From Paenarthrobacter aurescens TC1 (lineage in GTDB: Bacteria; Actinomycetota; Actinomycetes; Actinomycetales; Micrococcaceae): DNA of 64,000 bases. Where the stretch lies: contig CP000474.1 of assembly GCA_000014925.1 (NCBI GenBank), positions 372,001-436,000 of the forward strand. Direction: 5' to 3'. How positions within the stretch are numbered: the stretch's first letter is position 1; each line of letters begins with the position of its first letter. Below are positions 8,578 through 16,155 of the stretch, in pieces. The notes beneath the pieces are model-generated. The model saw only the letters and a program-made list of their open reading frames with translations. It was not told the origin of the DNA and searched no databases. The position numbers and the translations under genes were made by a program.

Positions 8578-9012
8578 ATGTCTTTTCGCTGGTCAGCACA
8601 AGCAACCCAAACCACCTCCGCAGTCGCTTTGAGCGCCCTGCTTCTGGCCAGCGCCGCGAAGCACTTCCGTACGCCCAAGTTCTATTTCCCGGTGGTTCCG
8701 GATTACTTGTGCCGCAAGGATGAGCCTGGCAGCCGTCCGAACGGCCCGCTGGCAGTCATGTCCCGCGAGGAATGGGTTGCGTCGTCGGGACTGCTTGAGG
8801 TGACTGCCGCCGTCGGACTTCTGATCCCTGCTACCCGTAAGGTTGCTGCGGACGCTACTACGGCGATGTTCGCTGCATTCCTTGCGGGGCATATAGATGC
8901 CTTGCGACGTGCCTATGGTCCCAAGGGCTCAGCCGCGGAACGACGTATCCACACCGTCCGCCTGCCCCTTCAGATTCCGCTCATCCTCTGGTCCTGGAGC
9001 CTGCGGAAATGA
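8578..9012 (+). CDS. DoxX-like membrane protein, 144 aa
   Basis: ATG at 8578 is preferred over an in-frame TTG at 8566; neither has a strong ribosome-binding site. Hydrophobic helices lie near residues 14-28, 60-80 and 85-105, with a last one at 120-140 (RLPLQIPLILWSWSLR), and GLLEVTAAVGLLIPATRKVAA matches the DoxX/SURF4 superfamily. Function is uncertain; relatives act in thiosulfate oxidation, redox stress or small-molecule handling. Its TGA overlaps the ATG of azlC at 9009, so the genes are probably translationally coupled. Confidence 0.75.
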   Translation: MSFRWSAQATQTTSAVALSALLLASAAKHFRTPKFYFPVVPDYLCRKDEPGSRPNGPLAVMSREEWVASSGLLEVTAAVGLLIPATRKVAADATTAMFAAFLAGHIDALRRAYGPKGSAAERRIHTVRLPLQIPLILWSWSLRK

Positions 9013-9767
9013 GCGGCAGCCCTGCCGCTACGAGACTCAGGGAATCTCCGGCATTCAAAGTGGCGCTGTCCCTGAGCATTGCCACAGGCCTGTACGGCGT
9101 GTCCTTCGGTGCCTTGTCCGTGGCGTCCGGTTTCGATTTCTGGCAAACCATGGTGTTGAGCCTCCTCCTGTTCAGCGGAGGTTCGCAGTTCGCCTTCATC
9201 GGCGTAGTGGCCGGAGGCGGCTCCGGGGTGGCGGCGATGACAGCCAGTGCGCTGCTGGGTCTCCGCAACGGCATATATGGCATGCAGATCAATGCCATGC
9301 TTCGCCCCGGAGGGTGGAAGCGTTACCTTTCCGCGCATGTAACCATCGATGAATCAACGGCGACGGCGTCCGGCCAGTCGGATCCCGACGAGCAACGTCG
9401 CGGCTTCTGGACAGCAGGAATAGGCATATTCATCCTGTGGAATATTTTCACCGCCATTGGTGCTCTGGCCGGCGATGCCATGGGTGATCCCAAGCAGTGG
9501 GGTTTGGATGGCGCTGCCGTTGCGGCGTTCCTGGCTCTGCTGTGGCCGCGACTGAAGGGCCGCGAACCTTGGGCCATCGCCGCCGCCTGTGCACTGGCCA
9601 CCATCCTGGCCGTGCCGTTTGTTCCCTCCGGAGTTCCCATCCTGGTGGCCGCCGTAGTGGCAGGCGTCATTGGCTGGTTCAGCCACGCACGCATGGATGA
9701 AGGACTGGAACCGGACGTTGATCCCTACGCGGAGAAGCACCAGCGCGGACACGGAGGCAACAAATGA
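9009..9767 (+). CDS. azlC: AzlC family branched-chain amino acid exporter subunit
   Basis: The 252-residue membrane protein shows the AzlC signature: ATGLYGVSFGALSVASGFDFWQT, LLLFSGGSQFAFIGV and LLGLRNGIYGMQINAML, with the HVTIDESTATASGQ loop. AzlC is the large subunit of a two-component exporter (BrnF in corynebacteria) for branched-chain amino acids and sometimes methionine. The charged C-terminal tail (EGLEPDVDPYAEKHQRGHGG) is cytosolic. The start overlaps the DoxX-like stop and its end overlaps azlD by 4 bp, giving a coupled operon. Confidence 0.92.
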   Translation: MSGSPAATRLRESPAFKVALSLSIATGLYGVSFGALSVASGFDFWQTMVLSLLLFSGGSQFAFIGVVAGGGSGVAAMTASALLGLRNGIYGMQINAMLRPGGWKRYLSAHVTIDESTATASGQSDPDEQRRGFWTAGIGIFILWNIFTAIGALAGDAMGDPKQWGLDGAAVAAFLALLWPRLKGREPWAIAAACALATILAVPFVPSGVPILVAAVVAGVIGWFSHARMDEGLEPDVDPYAEKHQRGHGGNK

Positions 9768-10075
9768 ACCTCTGGCTGTGGATCCTCATTGCGTGTGCGC
9801 TGGCGTATCTGACCAAGCTGGTGGGCTATTTCGTGCCGGCCAAGCTGCTGGAAAGCCCGAGGATCATGCACGTCGCCGGCACCATGACCATTGGCCTGTT
9901 GGCGTCCTTGACCGTGGTGAACGCCGTCGCGTCAGGGCAAGGCTTGGTCCTCGATGCCCGGATCGGCGCCCTGGTTGCTGCCGCCGTCGCACTGTGGCTG
10001 CGCGCGCCGTTCCTCGTGGTGGTGATTTCAGGCGCAGCGGCTGCAGCATTGCTTCGGCTGCTGGGTTGGGGCTAA
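9764..10075 (+). CDS. azlD: AzlD family branched-chain amino acid exporter, small subunit
   Basis: The 103-residue protein has four hydrophobic helices, with LIACALAYLTKLVGYFVP at the N-terminus, MTIGLLASLTVVNAV in the middle and FLVVVISGAAAAALLRLLGWG at the end, typical of AzlD/BrnE. It forms the exporter together with AzlC. The ATG overlaps the azlC stop codon (ATGA). It converges with the TetR gene, whose stop is only 4 bp away. Confidence 0.9.
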   Translation: MNLWLWILIACALAYLTKLVGYFVPAKLLESPRIMHVAGTMTIGLLASLTVVNAVASGQGLVLDARIGALVAAAVALWLRAPFLVVVISGAAAAALLRLLGWG

Positions 10076-10078
10076 GAA

Positions 10079-10708
10079 CTACACGGCCTCAGTAAACGTC
10101 ATCCCCGGGATGCCCGACTGCTCCGGAAGCGGCCGGGAGGGGCGCTCCGTCCGGATGGCATCCTCGATCAGCGCCACAGGACGCTTCCATGCTTCAGATC
10201 CCGGCTCCATGGTGTCCACGGAACCGATGAGCATGGCCACCAAGCGGACCATGTCCTCGATGGTGATGTCGCGTCGCAGGGAGCCTTGCCCCTGGCCGCG
10301 CTCCAGGAGAGTGGCCATGGAGCCGATGAGGCCACCGGTGATGCCCACCAGGAGTCCGCGTCGTCCCGCGACGGCGTCCAGAAGGTTCGCGTCGTCGCTG
10401 GCAACCTTCATCACGGCGTCGATGACGTTAGTCAATCCTTCGGCGGCGTCCATGCCGTCGAGGGCAGCCTCAGCCACCGGGTCCACGTGCAACCGGAGCT
10501 GACGTGACAGTGCTGCGAGCACCAGTTGCTCTTTGTCCGAGAAGTTGCGGAACAGCGTCGCGGGGCCAACTCCAGCGGTGGCGGCGATGGTCTGAAGGGG
10601 TACCTCGGGGCCATGTTCCCGGAAGCACTGCCGTGCGGCGGTGATGATCTTGTCCACATTGCGTGCGGCGTCTGCCCTGAGGGGCTTGCGTTCAGAGGGC
10701 TGTTCCAT
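10079..10708 (-). CDS. TetR/AcrR family transcriptional regulator
   Basis: The start at 10708 begins MEQPSERKPLRADAARNVDKI; the frame's upstream 28 codons look non-coding. A TetR_N helix-turn-helix spans about residues 12-60, with IITAARQCFREHGPEVPLQTIAATAGVGPATLFRNFSDKEQL as its core. The C-terminal effector-binding domain (residues 75-200) resembles SACE_7040-type regulators. It probably represses a nearby gene when unliganded. The neighbours are azlCD (convergent) and the thiamine-binding-type gene (divergent, 92 bp away); no clear operator palindrome was seen. Confidence 0.88.
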   Translation of the reverse strand: MEQPSERKPLRADAARNVDKIITAARQCFREHGPEVPLQTIAATAGVGPATLFRNFSDKEQLVLAALSRQLRLHVDPVAEAALDGMDAAEGLTNVIDAVMKVASDDANLLDAVAGRRGLLVGITGGLIGSMATLLERGQGQGSLRRDITIEDMVRLVAMLIGSVDTMEPGSEAWKRPVALIEDAIRTERPSRPLPEQSGIPGMTFTEAV

Positions 10709-10800
10709 GCTTGTCAGGGTAGCAATGGAGGCGTGCCGGCCCGTTGTTACGCGGGAGTACGTTGTTATATGACAAACCAGTACATGAAACACTGGATTTC

Positions 10801-11133
10801 ATGTTGCTTGCATTTTCAGTCGCCCCTTCGGGCCAGCCCGCTTCCGCCGCCAACGGGGGGCCAACCCCTGACGCCTCCGTGCACGACGCCGTCGCTGCTG
10901 CGGTCAAGATTGTCCGCGAGTCCGGTCTGCCCAACCAGACGGACTCCATGTTCACCACCATCGAGGGCGAATGGGACGAGGTGTTCGACGTCGTCAAGCG
11001 CGCCACCGAGGCAGTTTGCCGCTACGGCAGCCGCGTCTCCCTGGTCATCAAGGCTGACATCCGTCCCGGGTACAGCGGTGAGCTGACCGGCAAGGTGGAG
11101 CGGCTCGAAGACGCCATTTCCGCTACGGAGTAG
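10801..11133 (+). CDS. Thiamine-binding protein, MTH1187/YqgV family (UPF0045)
   Basis: ATG at 10801 gives a 110-residue protein beginning MLLAFSVAPSGQP, the usual start of the family, with VHDAVAAAVKIVRESGLPNQ and a closing RPGYSGELTGKVERLE. YqgV-type proteins form small ferredoxin-like-fold tetramers and some bind thiamine; the physiological role is poorly known. It is soluble and intracellular. The frame extends upstream to 10744 but those codons are not family-like. It is followed by an O-methyltransferase gene 40 bp downstream. Confidence 0.85.
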   Translation: MLLAFSVAPSGQPASAANGGPTPDASVHDAVAAAVKIVRESGLPNQTDSMFTTIEGEWDEVFDVVKRATEAVCRYGSRVSLVIKADIRPGYSGELTGKVERLEDAISATE

Positions 11134-11173
11134 TTCCTTCCCCCGGGCTGCGGTGAGTGCAAGACTGGGGCCC

Positions 11174-11845
11174 ATGATTGAACACGTGACCGAGCCCGGT
11201 TGGGTTGACGTCGAGCATTACCTGACTGACGTCGTCGTGCGTCCTGATCCTGCCCATAAGCGCGCCCTGACATCCGCCGTCGAGGCCGACATGCCGGCCA
11301 TCGAAGTGGCCCCCAACGCCGGCAAGCTGCTGCGGATGCTCGTGCAGATGTCCGGTGCGAGGCGGGTGCTGGAGGTGGGAACCTTGGCCGGGTTCAGCAG
11401 CATCTGGATGGCGCAGGGACTGCCCGACGACGGCAGGATAGTTACGTGCGAATTCCTCCAGAAGCACGCGGACGTGGCGCGCGCCAACGTGGATGCCGCC
11501 GGCGTCGGACACAAGGTGGACATCAGGGTAGGTGCTGCCTTGGACACGCTTCCAACGTTGGTGGGCCAGGAATCGTTCGACTTCGTGTTCATTGACGCCG
11601 ACAAGGAAAACGACTCCAACTACCTCGACTGGGCCATCAGGCTGGGCCACCCGGGCACCGTGATCGTGGTGGATAACGTTATCTGGGACGGCGCCATTTT
11701 GGAGCCCGAGCGGGATGAGGTGAATGCGCCCGGAATCGTGGCCATGCTGGAAAAGATGGGCCAGGACCCGCGCCTCGATGCCACCGCCATCCAGACGGTA
11801 GGAAGCAAGGGCTGGGACGGCTTCGCGATTGCCAGGGTGCGGTAG
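11174..11845 (+). CDS. SAM-dependent O-methyltransferase (family 3)
   Basis: The 223-residue class I methyltransferase has motif I RRVLEVGTLAGFSS, the post-I acidic TCEFLQKHADVA, FDFVFIDADKE and PGTVIVVDNVIW, in the order seen in caffeoyl-CoA/catechol O-methyltransferases. The Asp residues of FIDAD and VVDN would bind the divalent cation that positions the acceptor hydroxyls. The substrate is unknown. ATG at 11174 is favoured over an upstream in-frame GTG at 11153 because the N-terminus then matches family length. It ends 3 bp before the GNAT gene. Confidence 0.88.
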   Translation: MIEHVTEPGWVDVEHYLTDVVVRPDPAHKRALTSAVEADMPAIEVAPNAGKLLRMLVQMSGARRVLEVGTLAGFSSIWMAQGLPDDGRIVTCEFLQKHADVARANVDAAGVGHKVDIRVGAALDTLPTLVGQESFDFVFIDADKENDSNYLDWAIRLGHPGTVIVVDNVIWDGAILEPERDEVNAPGIVAMLEKMGQDPRLDATAIQTVGSKGWDGFAIARVR

Positions 11846-11848
11846 CGG

Positions 11849-12352
11849 ATGGATTTCACGATTCGCCCGGCAACGGTGGACGACGCCGAGGCCATGGCCC
11901 TGATGCAAGTCCAGTCGTGGAAGGAGAGCTACGGGCACCTCCTGCCTCCGGAGTTCTTCGAGAAACAGGAAGCTGCGCTGCCCGACCGCATAGAACGGTA
12001 CCGGGCGTTCATCGCTGCGGGGCACACCCGGATGTTGGCACACGATCCCGACGGTCACTTGGTGGGCCTCGGCGCGGCAGGCCCCGGACAGGACGAAGAC
12101 GGTCCGTGCGAACGGGAGCTTTACATGCTCTACACCTTGGAGCATGTCCATGGCCGGGGTGTAGGTCAGGCGTTGGTAGATGCGCTGATCGGCGACGGGC
12201 CGGCATACTTGTGGGTGCTCGATGACAATCCCCGGGCCGAGGCTTTCTATCGTCGAAACGGTTTTGTACCGGACGGCAAACGGCAGCTCTGCGACCCTTC
12301 CTGGTACTCGCTGCCCGAACATCGGATGGTGCGTCCCTCCGTCGGGCTTTAG
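11849..12352 (+). CDS. GNAT family N-acetyltransferase
   Basis: The 167-residue protein begins FTIRPATVDDAEAMALMQVQSW, a typical GNAT opening, and carries the acetyl-CoA pyrophosphate loop near residues 105-115 (HVHGRGVGQALVDALIG) and the closing DDNPRAEAFYRRNGFVPDG, which is motif B. It transfers an acetyl group from acetyl-CoA to an amine, substrate unknown. It starts 3 bp after the O-methyltransferase and is probably co-transcribed with it. A gap of 139 bp separates it from the GGAD-repeat gene. Confidence 0.88.
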   Translation: MDFTIRPATVDDAEAMALMQVQSWKESYGHLLPPEFFEKQEAALPDRIERYRAFIAAGHTRMLAHDPDGHLVGLGAAGPGQDEDGPCERELYMLYTLEHVHGRGVGQALVDALIGDGPAYLWVLDDNPRAEAFYRRNGFVPDGKRQLCDPSWYSLPEHRMVRPSVGL

Positions 12353-12491
12353 CGGTTTTCAGTGCGCGCAAGCTGTTCCCACAGATGATTCATATCGATA
12401 TGGTGATCACGGGCGGTCTCGGTGCAGAACGCCCGGGAAGCAGGCGCCGAAATCGGAGCCTGGTTACGCCATTAGATTCTCGGGAGGAAGC

Positions 12492-12803
12492 ATGACTAAT
12501 CCAGAGCAGGATCCAAGCCAGCAGGAAGGCCCGGCAGACGGCGGTGCTGACGGGGGCGCCGACGGTGGCGCAGACTCCGGCGCTGAAGGCCCCGCTGACG
12601 GTGGCGCAGCCGGCACCCCAGGTGTCCACGACGGCGGTGCAGACGGCGGTGCCGATGGTGGCGCTGATGGCGGTGCCGATGGTGGCGCTGATGGCGGTGC
12701 CGATGGTGGCGCTGATGGTGGTGCCGACGGTGGCGCTGATGGTGGTGCCGACGGCGGCGCTGATGGTGGTGCCGACGGCGGCGCTGAGCAAAAAGGCAGC
12801 TAA
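12492..12803 (+). CDS. GGAD-repeat protein, 103 aa, candidate modified peptide precursor
   Basis: ATG at 12492 has a strong GGGAGGAAGC site. The product starts MTNPEQDPSQQEGPADGG, has a degenerate first repeat block, a linker (GTPGVHD, residues 41-47), then twelve exact GGAD units and a thirteenth ending GGAE, closing EQKGS. It has no signal peptide or membrane segment, no Cys, Trp, Tyr or Phe, and is strongly acidic. The next gene, a JmjC-type oxygenase, starts two bases after the stop. I know of no characterised protein of this form. A repetitive substrate for that oxygenase is an inference from the context; a natively disordered metal-binding protein is an alternative. Confidence 0.8.
   Translation: MTNPEQDPSQQEGPADGGADGGADGGADSGAEGPADGGAAGTPGVHDGGADGGADGGADGGADGGADGGADGGADGGADGGADGGADGGADGGADGGAEQKGS
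12633..12785 (+). repeat. 12/24-bp tandem repeat encoding GGAD units
   Basis: 153 bases of tandem 12-bp units, alternating in codon choice (GGTGCCGATGGT, GGCGCTGATGGC) so that the best period is 24 bp. It encodes twelve GGAD units plus GGA. Codon-level alternation suggests amplification of a 24-bp unit. Both strands stay open through it, an effect of the repeat. Confidence 0.95.
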
Positions 12804-12805
12804 GT

Positions 12806-14011
12806 TTGAGCTCTACCAGCACTGATTTCCAAGACCTCGGCGCTGTGAAGGACGCCGGGGTCTTGGAAACACGCCTGATTGACATCGGCTATGAGAAGTT
12901 CGCCAGCGACGTCTGGGGGCGTACTGCGCTGCTCACCCGTGGAGTGGGCGACTTCTCCGATTTGTTCTCAGCCGACGCCGTCGACGAGTTGATTTCGCGT
13001 CGCGGACTGCGGACGCCTTTCCTGCGCGTCGCCAAGGGCGGCTCGACTCTTCCCGAGTCCTCGTTCACGTCGCCGGCAGGCGTTGGCGCCACCATCTCCG
13101 ACCAGCTGGACGACACCCAGCTCTGGCGCAAGTTCGCCGACGGAGCCACCCTGGTTCTCCAAGCGCTGCATCGCACATGGGAGCCAGTGTCCAGCTTCAG
13201 CACGCAGCTGAGCACTGAGCTCGGACATCCCGTGCAGGCCAATGCTTACATCACCCCGCCCCAGAACCGTGGTTTCGACGACCATTACGACGTCCACGAC
13301 GTCTTCGTCCTGCAGATCGAAGGAACGAAGCGCTGGATCATCCATGAGCCGGTCCATGTGGACCCGCTGCGTAGCCAGCCGTGGACCGATCGCCGCTCCG
13401 CCGTCGCCGAGGCAGCTCAAGGCAAGGCTTACATCGATACCGTCCTCGAGCCCGGCGATGTCCTCTACCTGCCGCGTGGCTGGCTGCATGCCGCCGAGGC
13501 GCAGGGGAAGGTTTCGATCCACCTCACCTTGGGAGTCCACAGCTGGACCCGCCATGCGCTGGCCGAACACCTCGCACAGGCCGCGCTTGCAGCGCTGTGC
13601 GACGATCCCGAGGTGCGCCGGTCCTTGCCGTTGGGCGTGGATGGACCTGATGAGGAGATCGCCGCTGTCCGTGAACGCCTCGCCGCAGCCGTCTTGGAGG
13701 CGGACACCACGTCCCTTTTTCATCGCACCCGGAGGGGACAGGGACGCCCGGCCCCGCTTGGTCCGGTGGCCCAACTCGCGGCTCTCGATGGCCTGGGCCC
13801 GGAGTCGCTGGTGCGGCTTCGGGAGGCATTGGAAGCGCGGCTTGAAGGATCACGCTTGACTACTCGCGTGGGCTGGCTCGACTTCCCCGAGGCAAATCTG
13901 CCCTCCGTAAGGCGCCTGCTGGACGGCGAGCCTCACCTCGCGTCTGATCTTGGCGTTGAACTGGTCGAAAGGTTGTTACGCGCTGGAGTTCTCGTCACCG
14001 CTGAACTGTGA
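12806..14011 (+). CDS. JmjC/cupin_4-type 2-oxoglutarate, Fe(II)-dependent oxygenase
   Basis: The 401-residue protein has the JmjC fold of ribosomal-oxygenase type (YcfD/ROXA): QANAYITPPQNRGFDDHYD, with iron ligands His160 and Asp162, then KRWIIHEP, and LEPGDVLYLPRGWLHAAEA with His228 as the third ligand. The C-terminal third is a helical dimerisation/winged-helix-like region. Relatives hydroxylate protein side chains using O2 and 2-oxoglutarate. The TTG start at 12806 lies two bases after the GGAD gene; an in-frame GTG at 12845 is an alternative. Tight linkage makes the GGAD protein the obvious candidate substrate (inference); ribosomal protein uL16 would be the default one. Confidence 0.85.
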   Translation: MSSTSTDFQDLGAVKDAGVLETRLIDIGYEKFASDVWGRTALLTRGVGDFSDLFSADAVDELISRRGLRTPFLRVAKGGSTLPESSFTSPAGVGATISDQLDDTQLWRKFADGATLVLQALHRTWEPVSSFSTQLSTELGHPVQANAYITPPQNRGFDDHYDVHDVFVLQIEGTKRWIIHEPVHVDPLRSQPWTDRRSAVAEAAQGKAYIDTVLEPGDVLYLPRGWLHAAEAQGKVSIHLTLGVHSWTRHALAEHLAQAALAALCDDPEVRRSLPLGVDGPDEEIAAVRERLAAAVLEADTTSLFHRTRRGQGRPAPLGPVAQLAALDGLGPESLVRLREALEARLEGSRLTTRVGWLDFPEANLPSVRRLLDGEPHLASDLGVELVERLLRAGVLVTAEL

Positions 14012-14020
14012 CCATCAACA

Positions 14021-14929
14021 GTGACAACCTCATCGCTTCCCACACCAGGCTTCTTTTGCGCGGATAGCGCCCGGATTCGCGGCGACTCGATGGCAGGCAC
14101 GGCGTCACCCGGCTTGGTCTGGGTCCTCGTAGAGTACCGGGGCGGGTGGCCGCCCAACGGCTTCGACGGCCTTGATCTTGAGGCCGGGACCAAGGCCCTT
14201 GTACTCTCCGCAGCTCGGACGGCGGGTGCCCGGGTTCTCTTGGTGCGGCGGCCCGGTCCCCGCCGACGCCACGGTCCGAACAGTTGGGCCGTAGTGCGCC
14301 ATCACAGCTCGGGCGCCTATCAGCAGCTGTGGGGAACGTGGGACCGGGATGAGGACCTGGCCGACATCGTTACCGCTTTGGCATCCCCCGGAAAGCCCGG
14401 ATTTCCGCCGGTCATCCTGATCTGCGCTCATGGTCGGCATGACCCTTGCTGCGCGGTGCGGGGCCGGCCCGTGGGACGTGCACTGGGTGAGCGTTGGCCG
14501 GAGCTGGTCTGGGAGTGCTCCCACGTTGGCGGGGACAGGTTCGCAGCCAACGCCGTAGTGGTTCCCGACGGCGTGTACTACGGCGGGCTCGATGCCCAGT
14601 CCTCAGTCGCCACCATTGAAGAACACCTCGCCGGACGCATCCACGCAGGGTATCTGCGCGGATATACGGATCTGTCCCCACTGCAACAAGCCGCCGTCGC
14701 GGCCGTGCTCGAGCGTTTCGGTCCTGCCGGCCGCCATGACTATCTGGTCACGGAGACTTTGCACGAGGGCGACCACTGGCGTATCCACATCACCGGCAAC
14801 CCGCCACACCCGGCGCATATCGATGTGGAACTGCAGCCCCGCCGCTCACCGCAGTGTCAGCTGACCTGCCTGGCGCCGGCCGAGGGCTCGGTCATGGTCT
14901 ACGAACCCACGTCCATCCGCAGGACCTGA
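14021..14929 (+). CDS. Sucrase/ferredoxin-like family protein (thioredoxin-like ferredoxin)
   Basis: The 302-residue protein matches the Suc_Fer-like family: an N-terminal FFCADSARIRGDSMAGTAS followed by VWVLVEYRGGWP, a central ILICAHGRHDPCCAVRG with four-Cys potential together with Cys13, and WECSHVGGDRFAANAVV with YYGGLD. The family has a thioredoxin-like ferredoxin domain that can carry a [2Fe-2S] cluster. The GTG start is nine bases after the oxygenase stop, making this the third gene of the cassette. It could reduce iron or supply electrons for the JmjC enzyme; that is inference. Confidence 0.85.
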   Translation: MTTSSLPTPGFFCADSARIRGDSMAGTASPGLVWVLVEYRGGWPPNGFDGLDLEAGTKALVLSAARTAGARVLLVRRPGPRRRHGPNSWAVVRHHSSGAYQQLWGTWDRDEDLADIVTALASPGKPGFPPVILICAHGRHDPCCAVRGRPVGRALGERWPELVWECSHVGGDRFAANAVVVPDGVYYGGLDAQSSVATIEEHLAGRIHAGYLRGYTDLSPLQQAAVAAVLERFGPAGRHDYLVTETLHEGDHWRIHITGNPPHPAHIDVELQPRRSPQCQLTCLAPAEGSVMVYEPTSIRRT

Positions 14930-14961
14930 CTCTTGCGGACTGCCGATACGAGACGCCAGGC

Positions 14962-15117
14962 TTAGCGCGATTCAGAGTCTTCGGGCTGGTCCATGTCGAG
15001 TGGTGAGTCGATGAGGCTTGGCGGCTTGGGCACTCGGGCCAGCAGGAGGCAGACGACGGTCAGCCATGCCACTGCGACGGTCAATACCTCCGCCCACACC
15101 AATTCGCCAAGCTCCAT
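14962..15117 (-). CDS. Small single-pass membrane protein, 51 aa
   Basis: This is a short reading frame starting with ATG at 15117 and ending TAA at 14962. The product begins MELGELVWAEVLTVAVAW and has one clear hydrophobic helix (residues 7-27, through LTVVCLLLA) followed by a polar, acidic tail (PLDMDQPEDSESR). The ribosome-binding site is weak. Composition and layout are those of a real small membrane protein, but no family is recognised. It is opposite to and convergent with the ferredoxin-like gene. Confidence 0.5.
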   Translation of the reverse strand: MELGELVWAEVLTVAVAWLTVVCLLLARVPKPPSLIDSPLDMDQPEDSESR

Positions 15118-15234
15118 GATGTGATCTTATGGCGCAAACAGCAAAACTGTAAGCATCCTTACTACTTGTGTGACCGTTCGGAGTAATGCGGCGCTCCACT
15201 AGGCTTGAAGCATGACTCAGGCAGGGCGGAAGTA

Positions 15235-16155
15235 GTGGCAAAACGCGGCAGGATCAGTAAGTCGCAAAGGTCGACGGCGGGAGTCGTCGAGGTGCCCACA
15301 GGCACCCGCCCCGACGGTCCGGTGGCGGGGGTCTACTACATCGATACCGGCGACTGCGAGTTACTGCAGGACCAGGACAACTCCAACGGCTGGCTCCTGA
15401 AGATCAACGGAGTCATGAGCTCGCACATTGACCTTGCTGACCCGCTGTTCCTCGACTTCGAATACATGCGCTGGATTGCGGCGCTGGTGGAGTCGCGCTG
15501 GCCCCGGGAACAGAAACCGAAACTGCGTGCCCTGCACTTGGGCGGGGGAGCATGCTCCATGGCGCGGTACTTCCACGCCGCCTATCCGGAAGCGCGGCAG
15601 GTGGTTGTGGAGCTCGACGGGAAACTGGCCGATTATGTTCGCGGCTGGTTCGACTTGCCCAAGGCCCCCTTGCTGCGCATCCGTGTGGGCGAAGCCCGTG
15701 AGGTGACCGAGTCGCTAACGCCGGACACCCGGGACCTCATCATTCGCGATGTCTTCGCAGGAGCCTTCACGCCCCGGGCCCTGACCACCAGGGAGTTCAC
15801 CGCGCATGCGGACTCGGTCCTGGCCCCGGATGGACTGTATGTGGTCAATTCCGGCGATGCACCGGACCTCAAGAACGCCCGGGCCGACGCCGCCACCATC
15901 GCAGCCACCTTCGAACACACCATGATCATTGCCGATCCCGCCATGCTCAAGGGGCGACGCTACGGCAACATGATCATGGCCGGCAGCCACGCACCGTTCG
16001 GCGACGACCCCACCCTCGCCCGCAAGCTCCTGGGAGGAGGCGTTCCCGCGCACATGTGGGACGACGCCAAAGTGCGGGCCTTCGCCCAAGGAATCCCGGT
16101 CCGGCACGATCCCGTTACTGTGGCCGCAGACGAACCTTCAGTTGCGGCTGAGTGA
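15235..16155 (+). CDS. Spermidine synthase-like SAM-dependent methyltransferase domain protein
   Basis: GTG at 15235 is preceded by AGGGCGGAAGTA and gives 306 residues. The Rossmann core shows KLRALHLGGGACSMAR (motif I), RQVVVELDGKLADYV (acidic loop) and RDLIIRDVFAGAFTP, as in polyamine aminopropyltransferase/spermidine-synthase-like proteins of actinobacteria. The upstream TTG at 15205 is less likely. True spermidine-synthase residues were not verified, so the reaction is open. The stop overlaps the 3' end of the convergent ABC gene by 18 bp. Confidence 0.82.
   Translation: MAKRGRISKSQRSTAGVVEVPTGTRPDGPVAGVYYIDTGDCELLQDQDNSNGWLLKINGVMSSHIDLADPLFLDFEYMRWIAALVESRWPREQKPKLRALHLGGGACSMARYFHAAYPEARQVVVELDGKLADYVRGWFDLPKAPLLRIRVGEAREVTESLTPDTRDLIIRDVFAGAFTPRALTTREFTAHADSVLAPDGLYVVNSGDAPDLKNARADAATIAATFEHTMIIADPAMLKGRRYGNMIMAGSHAPFGDDPTLARKLLGGGVPAHMWDDAKVRAFAQGIPVRHDPVTVAADEPSVAAE

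Noticed and set aside
12633..12785. CRISPR-like array
   Set aside because: Repeats are directly tandem with no spacers and encode GGAD in frame.
12390..12791. Long minus-strand open frame through the GGAD repeat (TTISA-type repeats)
   Set aside because: An unavoidable by-product of a stop-free tandem repeat; no ribosome-binding site, and the plus-strand gene has a strong one and a coupled neighbour.
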